Shown here: one piece after another, positions 22,344 to 30,169 of the stretch
Layout: each line of letters begins with the position of its first letter
Position numbering within the stretch: position 1 is the first letter of the stretch
NCBI RefSeq assembly: GCF_003946575.1
Contig: NZ_RHOP01000026.1
Span: 1-32,815 of the forward strand
Direction of reading: 5' to 3'
Source of the DNA: Companilactobacillus jidongensis
GTDB lineage: Bacteria; Bacillota; Bacilli; Lactobacillales; Lactobacillaceae
DNA length: 32,815 bases
Position numbers and translations under genes: made by a program
Notes under the pieces: generated by a model
What the model was told of the DNA's origin: nothing
The model's input: the letters and a program-made list of their open reading frames with translations, nothing else
The model's database searches: none

Positions 22344-23804
22344 CTACTTTATCAACTTATAATACTGATTTGGAGACGTCGGAGCTGATGCAACTCGTTC
22401 AAGAATCCCCATTTTGACAAGATGATTTAATGCATTTCTTGCAGAACTTAAACTATGCCCATCAGCCACTTCATACAATTCACGAGTGCGAACGCTACTA
22501 TGCTCATATGCAAGTCCAACTGCTGCCTTTTCAATAAAGTTTAATTTTTGCCAATCTTTTCCAATTTTCGATTCCAAATCATCATTTTTTCTAAATGAAC
22601 GCATAACAATGTTATTTTTTAAAATTAGATTAACACTGTTCGTGTCCACTTCGTAAATAGGATCATCTAAAAAGAACTCATTCATATCCTTATAAATACG
22701 ATCCACACCCTCACCAAATTCACGTACCCAACCAAAATCAGTTAAGGCACGGGCAATATACGGATTTCTGGAATAATGCGTTCGTCTAATATTTTCAGGT
22801 GTAACTACCGCTGGCAAACTACCTGGACTATGGATTTCTAATCGATCATCAAACATCAATATTCTGACATCATCGCCAGTGTAATTATATCCACGATGTG
22901 TGACTGCATTAACAATTCCTTCAAGCCAAGCCCCTTTAGGATATTCTGGAATATCAACAAATTTCCCTATTTTAGTATCTAAACTAGAAAATGTCCGCAG
23001 CTGAGCTTCCAAAATATTACTTGTCAACTGTAACATTTTATCTAATGGTCCTTCGATTCTAATTTGCTTAACAATATTCATGTCGGAACCGATTTTTGCT
23101 TCCCGACCTTCATATCGAATAAATCTAATTCTTGCTCCAGGAATAAAAGCAGTTGGATATTTAGAAAGTAATAATACACCAGCCACAGTAAGTCGATAAT
23201 ATATTTGATCATTTTTATCTCTAATCCGTTTTGCTAGTCCCTTAGGAAAAAGCAAATCCCAAAGATTATCTCCATCAAAGCCATAAAGGTCTTTATACTT
23301 ATCAACAGTTTCTGGATCAAGATCATCCAAAATTGCTTCATCGATAACCTGACTTTCATATGCTCTAATCCCTTTATCAAATTCCAAATTCTTACGTTCT
23401 TCAAACGTGGTATGATGGGTTTCATCACCCAATCTAAGATATACCTCGTCCCTTTTATTCATATATAGTTTGTTATCAGTTGGTCGTACTGTTAACAACC
23501 ATATTTCATCAGGAACTCCCTGACTGTTTACTATCTGCTTAACATGTTTTTCTATCTCTAACGTTGGCACTACCCGTTGAGAACCAATTTGAAGAATGTC
23601 ATTTTTCTTTTGAGATGAAAGTAAATTAATTCCTTCATATTTTCTGTCTCTAATACCTAAAGCAACCGTTCCACCATCAGCATTAGCAAATGCTATCAAA
23701 ATATTAGCAAGCTTGTTTAAATCATATAAAGCACTCTTTCGATCGAAAGTTTTGCCTTCTGGAATACTTAATAAATCCCTTTCTTCATACTTAGGAGTAT
23801 TCAA
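22344..23804 (-). CDS. AlbA_2 (Schlafen-like) / ATPase-domain putative DNA-binding protein
   Basis: 486 residues with the RecG-like/COG2865 domain order: N-terminal AlbA_2 domain (GKTFDRKSALYDLNKLANIL and FANADGGTVALGI, about residues 17-53), a middle helical domain (YYRLTVAGVLLLSKYPTAF), a HATPase_c_4 region (EGIVNAVTHRGYNYTG at about 297-312, RLEIHSPGSLP, and REFGEGVDRIYKDM) and a C-terminal winged helix (about 425-486). Such proteins act as ATP-dependent regulators or accompany defence and mobile loci. The start is probably TTG at 23804, five bases after GAGGTG; a GTG two codons earlier is too near that site. It lies between the tandem array and the gpmA remnant. Confidence 0.85.
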   Translation of the reverse strand: MNTPKYEERDLLSIPEGKTFDRKSALYDLNKLANILIAFANADGGTVALGIRDRKYEGINLLSSQKKNDILQIGSQRVVPTLEIEKHVKQIVNSQGVPDEIWLLTVRPTDNKLYMNKRDEVYLRLGDETHHTTFEERKNLEFDKGIRAYESQVIDEAILDDLDPETVDKYKDLYGFDGDNLWDLLFPKGLAKRIRDKNDQIYYRLTVAGVLLLSKYPTAFIPGARIRFIRYEGREAKIGSDMNIVKQIRIEGPLDKMLQLTSNILEAQLRTFSSLDTKIGKFVDIPEYPKGAWLEGIVNAVTHRGYNYTGDDVRILMFDDRLEIHSPGSLPAVVTPENIRRTHYSRNPYIARALTDFGWVREFGEGVDRIYKDMNEFFLDDPIYEVDTNSVNLILKNNIVMRSFRKNDDLESKIGKDWQKLNFIEKAAVGLAYEHSSVRTRELYEVADGHSLSSARNALNHLVKMGILERVASAPTSPNQYYKLIK

Positions 23805-23860
23805 TTGCACACCTCATATTTTTATAAAAATAATAATCCCATTAAACTTTGAATAATTTA

Positions 23861-24180
23861 TATTAACTCTACAAAATTCTCTCAGCTCCATAAAACTTGA
23901 CTTAGCTTTGCAGAACTACTCTCAGCTCCGTAAAACTTAGTTTAGCTCTACAAAACCGCCTTCAGCTCCGTAAAACTTGGTTTAGCTCTACAAAACCGCC
24001 TTCAGCTCCGTAAAACTTGGTTTAGCCCTACAAAACTGTCTTCAGCACTGTAAAATTTGATTTAGCTTTGCAGAACTACTCTCAGCTCCGTAAAACTTGA
24101 TTTAACTTTGCAGAACTACTCTCAGCTCCGTAAAACTCAGTTTAGCACTACAAAAATTCTCTCAGCTCCGTAAAACTAAT
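23861..24180. repeat. 320-bp hierarchical tandem repeat (20-bp monomers in 40-bp dimers)
   Basis: Eight A monomers (type CTCAGCTCCGTAAAACTTGG) start at exactly 40-bp steps from 23881 to 24161, alternating with eight B monomers (type TTTAGCTCTACAAAACCGCC) from 23861 to 24141. A and B share the pattern YAGCTC..NAAAAC. B occurs in two subtypes, GCTTTGCAGAACTACT (23901, 24061, 24101) and GCTCTACAAAACCGCC (23941, 23981). No length change occurs over the array. The end monomers are degenerate. 40 is not a multiple of 3 and no reading frame runs through, so it is not coding. It ends 57 nt upstream of the AlbA_2 start. Confidence 0.92.
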
Positions 24181-24262
24181 TCTTACATCTTTAACACATT
24201 TCATTATACCAACTTTATCACAGGCAACCATTCAAATAACACATTCTAAAAAAGTATAGAAA

Positions 24263-24299
24263 AAAATACGACCCGCACACACTGTGCAGGTCGTATTTT
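24263..24299. terminator. Terminator downstream of gpmA
   Basis: AAAATACGACC / GGTCGTATTTT with inner GCACA/TGTGC and 3-nt loop. Strong stem, A/T runs on both sides. Confidence 0.85.
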
Positions 24300-24324
24300 A
24301 TATTCAACTAGATTAACGGTATAC

Positions 24325-24382
24325 GGTCGCACGGAGGCGACCCCATAAGTAACTCTATGTGGCAAAGCCACTAAGAGTTACT
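24325..24382. repeat. gpmA-proximal copy of the palindrome block
   Basis: A 6-bp hairpin GGTCGC-ACGGAG-GCGACC (24325-24342) and a long hairpin 24348-24382: arms AGTAACTCT/AGAGTTACT, apical stem GTGGC-AAA-GCCAC, whose 3' end (plus strand) overlaps the gpmA stop codon. Without a T-run, so not a classical terminator. Confidence 0.75.
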
Positions 24383-25070
24383 AATTAAGCTTCTTCTTAC
24401 TTACAACGTTCAACTTGTCATCCAAGTCATAAACAACTGGTTCACCAGTAGCCATTTCAACATCCATGATGTCAGCATCACTAATGTTTTCAATGTATTT
24501 TGTAAGGGCACGTAGTGAGTTACCATGTGCAGCGATGATTACGTTCTTGCCATCTAGCAATTTAGGAGCGATTTCATCTTCCCAGAATGGGATTACACGT
24601 TCCAAAGTAACTTTAAGGTTTTCACCACCGGGAACGATTTTTGGATCCAAGTTAGCATAACGACGATCTTTAGCAGCTGAACCTTCGTCAGTAGCTTTCA
24701 ATAATGGTGGCAATGTATCGTATGAACGTCTCCAGATATGAACTTGTTCATCACCATATTTTTCAGCTGTCTCAGCTTTGTTTAATCCTTGAAGTGCGCC
24801 ATAGTGACGTTCGTTAAGTCTCCATGTCTTTGTTTCAGGAATCCATAATTGGTCACAGCCTTCAAGTGCATAGTGCAATGTCTTGATAGCACGTGTCAAT
24901 ACTGAAGTATATGCTTGATCGAATAGGATGCCTTCTTCTTTAAGAAGCTTACCAGCGTTTTGTGCTTGCTTTACACCTTCATCACTAAGGTCAACATCAA
25001 CCCAACCAGTAAATTGGTTAGATAAGTTCCATTGACTTTGTCCGTGACGAATGAAAACTAATTTTGCCAT
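24381..25070 (-). CDS. gpmA: 2,3-bisphosphoglycerate-dependent phosphoglycerate mutase
   Basis: 229 residues, interconverting 3- and 2-phosphoglycerate in glycolysis. The phospho-His motif [20 protein letters not shown] is at the N-terminus, followed by SVLTRAIKT (Arg), [22 protein letters not shown] (Glu and Tyr) and the second His in [10 protein letters not shown] near residue 183. GAGGATTTTGAA precedes the ATG. Single gene; its 3' end exists as a deleted duplicate at 22253-22336. Essential housekeeping enzyme; this copy is intact. Confidence 0.97.
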   Translation of the reverse strand: MAKLVFIRHGQSQWNLSNQFTGWVDVDLSDEGVKQAQNAGKLLKEEGILFDQAYTSVLTRAIKTLHYALEGCDQLWIPETKTWRLNERHYGALQGLNKAETAEKYGDEQVHIWRRSYDTLPPLLKATDEGSAAKDRRYANLDPKIVPGGENLKVTLERVIPFWEDEIAPKLLDGKNVIIAAHGNSLRALTKYIENISDADIMDVEMATGEPVVYDLDDKLNVVSKKKLN

Positions 25071-25132
25071 TTCAAAATCCTCTTTTCATTTCTTATACAA
25101 CATTACATTTTACACGAAAACACCAATAAAAA

Positions 25133-25159
25133 AAAGTCAGTTTCATGTAAACTGACTTT
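25133..25159 (-). terminator. Terminator of the envelope-type operon
   Basis: AAAGTCAGTTT / AAACTGACTTT, perfect 11-bp stem, loop CATGT, followed on the minus strand by TTTTTATTGG. Lies 17 nt after the stop of the Q/N-rich gene. Confidence 0.88.
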
Positions 25160-25175
25160 ATTTCAATTATATATT

Positions 25176-26684
25176 TTAGACATTACCAACCGGTGTAGCA
25201 TTCTGGTAATTTTCAACATCACTTAGTGTCGAAATGTCCATTTTGATTTTAGAATTCTTATTCAAGTAACTATTAACTTTGTCGCTCCCAGCAAAGACGG
25301 CTGTAACTTGATCTTTACCACTCAACAAGTCAGTAATGACTTTAGCGTTTTGACTTTGCGTCATAATAACAGGAATTACTTCAAATCCCTTCTCACGCAA
25401 TGACAATAACTTCTTATAGTAGGCAGAATCGATCGATACAAAAATCGTAGCTTCAACTTGGCGAAGTGCTTGATTCTTCAACCACCAAATAATCAAGTCT
25501 TCATCAGTATCAAATGTACTGATCAAAACATTACCTTGAGTGAATAGTTGGATGTATGGATCGTCATTGGTATAACTCTTGATCAAGACCAAAGTACCAT
25601 CTTGACGATAGAAGTTTTCACGAATAACTTTGTTAGGATCATGATGATCGTAGAATTGAGTTGCGGAAATAACTCCATTAACATCGAAGATATCTCGGCT
25701 CAATAACTTGGCATCATTGTAGTGACGAATAACTTGTAACTGTTGGTTAGCAGTACGAGATACTTCCATTACTAGATTATCATCAGCATCCAAAATCTTA
25801 TCAGTCTTATCACTGATATGTTGAATTCTATATGATTCTTCAAATGGGATTTCAGCAGGAGTTGCGGCCATATTCATTGAACGACCTTGCAAGTCATTGT
25901 ACATACTCAATAAGTATGAATTAGGATCGACCCAACCAGCATTCTGATAATTCATCCAAGTCTCATTGACTTGATCATCATAAGCAACTGAAATAGCATT
26001 AGCCATCAAGTTATGACTTGCCAAAGTTGATGTGATCTGTTGCCACATCTTACTTACGTCATTTTCTGGATTAGCATTCAATTGATCAGTGAAAATGAAA
26101 TAATTCCGATTTGGATCAAGATAAATTTCATTAGCCATCTCATCAGTATCAAACCATTTTCTCAACAAAGTATTGATCTTCGTAATACGTTCAGTTGCAT
26201 TGTCTCTTGTATCCGTTTGATCACTACCAACACTGCGCAGAACATGATTGCAGTATCCACGATCAGCTAACAGCTCATGACGTAATTGACTCTTCAAGTT
26301 TTCACTTTGAGCCAAAGTATCTTGCAAAGTATCCTCGGTGTCCTTCCAGTCTTGAGAATCAGCGGCTTCAGGAACCGGCTGTTCCTCATAGTAATTACCA
26401 TTAACTTCTGGCGAAGTATTTTGAGCTTGCCCCTGATCATTACCGAAGTCTTGATACTGTTGATCCATCATTTGTTGAAAATTTTGTTGGTTATTGTATT
26501 GATCTGGTTGTGGCTGTTGTTGTTGTTCAAATTGTGGCTGTTGAGGTTGTTGATTAGGATTTTGACCTTGATTATTGAAGTCAAAATTCGTTTGTGGTTG
26601 ATTTGAGGACTCATTTTGATAATCATCACCCGCATAATCATTTGAATAATCATTGTCCTTCTTTTTTCTATCAAAAAATGACAT
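25176..26684 (-). CDS. Unknown protein with a Q/N-rich disordered N-terminus
   Basis: 502 residues, not recognised. Residues 1-about 100 are low-complexity, dominated by Gln, Asn, Asp and Pro, and begin MSFFDRKKKDND, so cytoplasmic and disordered, prion-like in composition. Residues about 110-300 look helical. Residues about 300-400 (RDIFDVNGVISATQFYD, then FYRQDGTLVLIKSY) and 400-490 (alternating strand-helix, EATIFVSIDSAYYKKLL) faintly resemble the non-catalytic GtfB/Asp-type partner of adhesin glycosyltransferases; this is a weak impression. No signal peptide or membrane segment. Last gene of a four-gene operon with a lipoprotein and membrane proteins; the 56-nt gap holds its ribosome site. 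Could organise an envelope complex from the inside. Confidence 0.8.
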   Translation of the reverse strand: MSFFDRKKKDNDYSNDYAGDDYQNESSNQPQTNFDFNNQGQNPNQQPQQPQFEQQQQPQPDQYNNQQNFQQMMDQQYQDFGNDQGQAQNTSPEVNGNYYEEQPVPEAADSQDWKDTEDTLQDTLAQSENLKSQLRHELLADRGYCNHVLRSVGSDQTDTRDNATERITKINTLLRKWFDTDEMANEIYLDPNRNYFIFTDQLNANPENDVSKMWQQITSTLASHNLMANAISVAYDDQVNETWMNYQNAGWVDPNSYLLSMYNDLQGRSMNMAATPAEIPFEESYRIQHISDKTDKILDADDNLVMEVSRTANQQLQVIRHYNDAKLLSRDIFDVNGVISATQFYDHHDPNKVIRENFYRQDGTLVLIKSYTNDDPYIQLFTQGNVLISTFDTDEDLIIWWLKNQALRQVEATIFVSIDSAYYKKLLSLREKGFEVIPVIMTQSQNAKVITDLLSGKDQVTAVFAGSDKVNSYLNKNSKIKMDISTLSDVENYQNATPVGNV

Positions 26685-26740
26685 ACACCTATTCTCCCAT
26701 CTACTCAGTTATCCCTATTATATATGACTGTAATACTTTT

Positions 26741-27790
26741 TTATCGTAATTTCTTCAAATTTATCTTCTTTTTTGGATTATTTTTTTGAATCGAATGAAC
26801 TCCAAGGATATCTAAGAAGAAAACAAAGATTGGAATACCAATAATTAATCCCCAAGTACCGATCAGTTCTTCAGATACGATCAAAATAACGAATGTGAAG
26901 AATATTGGCAAATGTGTCATGCTCGACATAAATTGCGGATTGAGGAAATATGTTTCAATCATATGAATAACAATTATCATAATTATAATATAAATTAAAT
27001 ATCTAATTCCACCAACAGAATAAGCTATAAAACTCAACGGTATTAGTGAAATAATCACGCCAGCTACTGGAATCAACGAAAGTATGAAAACCATGACCGC
27101 TAAAGCGATAACGCTTGGCATCCCAATTACCAGCAAAGTAATAGTTGTCAGCGCCGTATTAACGACCGCAATCATCAATTGTGCTTCAATGACGACTCCA
27201 AAAGTATTGACGAACTTCTGACCGTAATAACGAAGATCATCAAACAACCAGCCGTACTTACTAGTCAAAAATTGTCGACCAAAACTATTCATCTGTTCAA
27301 CTTGAGTAGTATAGAAGAAACTCAATAAGAATGATAAGAAAATATTCAATCCCATTGCTCCGATACTAGACAAGTAATTAACTGCTTGCGTGATAGCTGT
27401 CTTGATCTGTGCATCCAGATTGATCTGTTGCAAATAATCATAGACAACACTCAAGTAAACATTTGATTTCATCTCATCACTTTGATAGAACTTCTGCAAT
27501 GAAGTGAACATCTTAGCCGTTTGACTAATTATTTGTGGTACATAATTAGCAACTGCAAAGAATATACCAGCAATTATCAACAGATAAACTGGTACGATGA
27601 CCCAAACTGGCTTAACACGAGGAAATTTTTTTTGAACGGCTCGAACTAGTTGAACTGATAAAAAAGTAAATGTGAATGTCAGTAAAAACAAACTCATCAT
27701 ACTACGTAACAAATAGAACAATCCAATTACCACAGCTAACAAAACAAACCTTCGCAAACGTTTATTAGCTACAAAATTATCATAAGTAAT
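26741..27790 (-). CDS. AI-2E family transporter (TqsA/YdbI type), non-canonical start likely
   Basis: About 349 residues with seven to eight membrane segments: two near the N-terminus (RRFVLLAVVIGLFYLLRSMM), a helical loop, then a cluster from about residue 140 to the end, ending in GTWGLIIGIPIFVFFLDILG, a family hallmark. Members export autoinducer-2, or act as Na+/H+ antiporters. The classical start is TTG at 27757, which has no ribosome site and would drop the TYDNFVANKR stretch that such proteins normally begin with. An ATT at 27790 stands nine bases after AGGGAG and 14 nt after the ydcF-like stop; the in-frame region has no ATG or GTG. I list the ATT start as more probable. Confidence 0.85.
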   Translation of the reverse strand: MTYDNFVANKRLRRFVLLAVVIGLFYLLRSMMSLFLLTFTFTFLSVQLVRAVQKKFPRVKPVWVIVPVYLLIIAGIFFAVANYVPQIISQTAKMFTSLQKFYQSDEMKSNVYLSVVYDYLQQINLDAQIKTAITQAVNYLSSIGAMGLNIFLSFLLSFFYTTQVEQMNSFGRQFLTSKYGWLFDDLRYYGQKFVNTFGVVIEAQLMIAVVNTALTTITLLVIGMPSVIALAVMVFILSLIPVAGVIISLIPLSFIAYSVGGIRYLIYIIIMIIVIHMIETYFLNPQFMSSMTHLPIFFTFVILIVSEELIGTWGLIIGIPIFVFFLDILGVHSIQKNNPKKKINLKKLR

Positions 27791-27803
27791 AACACGACAC
27801 TCC

Positions 27804-28604
27804 CTACTGTATAGAACTTAATAGCAAAACCACGATTATAAAAACAACCGATATAACGGTGTACTTATAATACCAAACTATCGCCGTAAACTCACGAAAC
27901 ATCGCTGGTTTAAGAAATATTGGCATGGTTCTTGCTGGTAAATAACTGACTGAAATGCCTAGATTCTTTAAATATCGTAATGTTCGAGGAATATGAAATT
28001 CACTAGTTATAATCATCACACGTGGAACTGATGCGGCATGCCAATTTTTCTTCAACACGATTGAAGAATACTCAAGATTCTGCATCGTGTTCAACGATTT
28101 ACCCTCGAGAATAATCTGGGACTCAGGAATTCCATGGTCAAGCAAATATTTTTTCATTAAACTGGCTTCAGTCATAGGCAACTTGGAGCTTTGCCCTCCA
28201 CTAACAATAATCTTCGGTTTATCATGTAATCTATGAAAAGCATCAATCGTCGCGTCCAATCTATCCTGCATAACTGGTGGGACTCGCTTAGTCATAAAGC
28301 TAGTACCTAATACTAACAAATAATCAGCATCCTGGACTTTTGCTTTTTTGAGGAAATAATACATATAAAACACATATCCCAACAAAATCATCATCAATAC
28401 TAAATCAACTGAAAAGAGCACAATAACATAGAATTGAATCACCGTTGGAGCATTGGAACTAATAATATGGACAAACAAAAGTGCTAATAGAGTTAGTATC
28501 GCACTAGTCGTCATAACCGGATGTCGACTAAACATATATCGTGTCCGAAAAATCAAGAATAGTTCAATCATCCCAGCAACGATTGCTAAAAGAACGTATT
28601 CCAT
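27804..28604 (-). CDS. YdcF-like (DUF218) membrane protein
   Basis: 266 residues: three to four N-terminal membrane segments (about residues 1-85), then a DUF218 domain (ADYLLVLGTSFMTKRVPPVM, IIVSGGQSSKLPMTEASLM, GIPESQIILEGKSLNTMQNL) and a C-terminal membrane segment (about 245-264). YdcF-type proteins bind nucleotides or process envelope precursors (SanA/ElyC relatives). GGAGGGG precedes the ATG. It follows the lipoprotein by 31 nt and precedes the AI-2E gene by 13 nt, so one operon. Precise role unknown. Confidence 0.87.
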   Translation of the reverse strand: MEYVLLAIVAGMIELFLIFRTRYMFSRHPVMTTSAILTLLALLFVHIISSNAPTVIQFYVIVLFSVDLVLMMILLGYVFYMYYFLKKAKVQDADYLLVLGTSFMTKRVPPVMQDRLDATIDAFHRLHDKPKIIVSGGQSSKLPMTEASLMKKYLLDHGIPESQIILEGKSLNTMQNLEYSSIVLKKNWHAASVPRVMIITSEFHIPRTLRYLKNLGISVSYLPARTMPIFLKPAMFREFTAIVWYYKYTVISVVFIIVVLLLSSIQ

Positions 28605-28635
28605 GTGAACCCCTCCAATAGATCAACTTAATGAA

Positions 28636-30051
28636 TCAATCTAATGTAAATTTTAAAGCTGGAACTTTTAGTTTAACCCCATTGACCAAAGTCCAGGTTA
28701 CAGTCGTTGAGTCTTTGTCTGGCTGTTTCAATAAGAACAAGTTCTTATTTAACATTCCATAAATCAAAAACTTGCCTTGGTTAGTGGTTATCGTTGGTCC
28801 GTTTTCCTTATAAGTTGCCGGAGTAACAAGAAACAAGTACTGCATTAATGGTTGCTTATTACCATCGACATCTACGCCTTGATAATCCGTCGGTATTTGA
28901 TCGATACCGTATTTACCACCAAAGTCAACCGCTACATTTCCTAATTTTTTGTCATCATTATCGGAAATAGCCGCTGCTAACTGCATGAAGTCAGCGTTTG
29001 ATTGGACCGGATTAGACTGATTAGTCTTGTAGACATTATAGGTTTGAGTAATTGCATCTCGCAGACTTACTTGTGACTTATCAGATTTGGTCAAATAATT
29101 TCCGTTGGTATTTTTTTGGTCAGTTTGTTTACGAACGGTAAAGTCCGACGAGAACAGATACATTTGACCGCTGTCGATTTCAATTCTCGTTCTCGACCGC
29201 TTAATCTGATTACCGGTCGCCTTGGAGCTGACCTTCAAGTTAACACTCTTAGGTAAGAGATTACTCTGATTCTGTCCATGGAAGTAATATTCAATCGTCA
29301 AGAAGTTCTTCGGAACTAAGTAGACCTTACCGTACATACTCTGCACCTGACCTGATTCAATCGTCGTTGCCATTACGACTTTGCTGTCCGTCGTATCAGT
29401 ATCCGGTTGAGCAGCGTGCTCCGTTAGAGTCATCTGATAAGTACCATTGTTATCGACCGTTAAATTACCATCAGTACGACGATAATCTATAATAGTAGAA
29501 AAATTAAAATTACCGGCCATATCAGCATTCTTAAGTGGCGTTGTACCAGAGTTTACATCGATAATATGATCCGGCATCGACTTGTAGGCAATCGACTGTG
29601 ACCTGGACTCATCAGTTACATTACTAGTCTTCTTATCTGTCTTAGTAATATAAGCAAACTTATAAGTCTGACCTTGGTATTGGACATAGTATCCCTTCAT
29701 ATGACGACCATAAACATTGTCCTTGTATGGCTTCAGCAGTTTGAAGGCAACCTTATTGCTCGCATTGATAACGATAGTCTTGCCATCACGATCCAACGTA
29801 TATGAAGGATTGGCATTATTATTGTTCATTCGATTGATCCCAACGCTATCTCCTAGCGACAAAATATCTTTGACCTCAGACTTGTTATTCTTCAAGAACT
29901 TAATCGAAATAACGTTTGATTCTCCCTGATCCTGAAACATATACCACGTCTTAGTAGTGTCAACAACTTGGGCGTTGTCCTTTTTACCACATCCTGAAAC
30001 TACGATAAATAAAAACAATATCCCCAATATTGCAAAAAGTTTTTTTCTCAT
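28636..30051 (-). CDS. Putative lipoprotein of unknown function
   Basis: 471 residues. The N-terminus MRKKLFAILGILFLFIVVSGC is a signal peptide with a VSGC lipobox, so the mature protein is anchored by Cys at the outer face of the membrane. The remainder is soluble, rich in Lys, Asp, Asn and Thr, with repeated short strands and several DNNGTYQMTL-like sections, suggesting two or three related beta domains. I do not recognise the family. TAGGAGAG precedes the ATG. First gene of the lipoprotein-YdcF-AI-2E-Q/N operon. Confidence 0.82.
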   Translation of the reverse strand: MRKKLFAILGILFLFIVVSGCGKKDNAQVVDTTKTWYMFQDQGESNVISIKFLKNNKSEVKDILSLGDSVGINRMNNNNANPSYTLDRDGKTIVINASNKVAFKLLKPYKDNVYGRHMKGYYVQYQGQTYKFAYITKTDKKTSNVTDESRSQSIAYKSMPDHIIDVNSGTTPLKNADMAGNFNFSTIIDYRRTDGNLTVDNNGTYQMTLTEHAAQPDTDTTDSKVVMATTIESGQVQSMYGKVYLVPKNFLTIEYYFHGQNQSNLLPKSVNLKVSSKATGNQIKRSRTRIEIDSGQMYLFSSDFTVRKQTDQKNTNGNYLTKSDKSQVSLRDAITQTYNVYKTNQSNPVQSNADFMQLAAAISDNDDKKLGNVAVDFGGKYGIDQIPTDYQGVDVDGNKQPLMQYLFLVTPATYKENGPTITTNQGKFLIYGMLNKNLFLLKQPDKDSTTVTWTLVNGVKLKVPALKFTLD

Positions 30052-30132
30052 CGACGTACTCTCCTACAGATTCAGTCACTATTTAAGTACAATTATACAA
30101 CGGAGTGATATTTTTAGGAATTAAAGAAAAAA

Positions 30133-30157
30133 AGAACCCGCAAATTTTGCGAGTTCT
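30133..30157 (-). terminator. Terminator of the amidase gene
   Basis: AGAACCCGCAAA / TTTGCGAGTTCT with G-U pairing; the minus strand continues TTTTTTTC. About 12 nt after the stop. Confidence 0.85.
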
Positions 30158-30169
30158 AATTAATTCTAG

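Noticed and set aside
23861-24180. CRISPR array
   Set aside because: Both halves of each 40-bp unit recur; there are no unique spacers, and no cas genes are in view.
22141-24382. Insertion sequence or integron
   Set aside because: No transposase or integrase gene and no terminal repeats of that kind; the repeats are duplicated gpmA tail and hairpins.
26195-26606. Leu/Ile-rich plus-strand frames opposite the Q/N-rich gene
   Set aside because: The hydrophobic look comes from reading the CAA/AAC-rich complement; no ribosome site or promoter.
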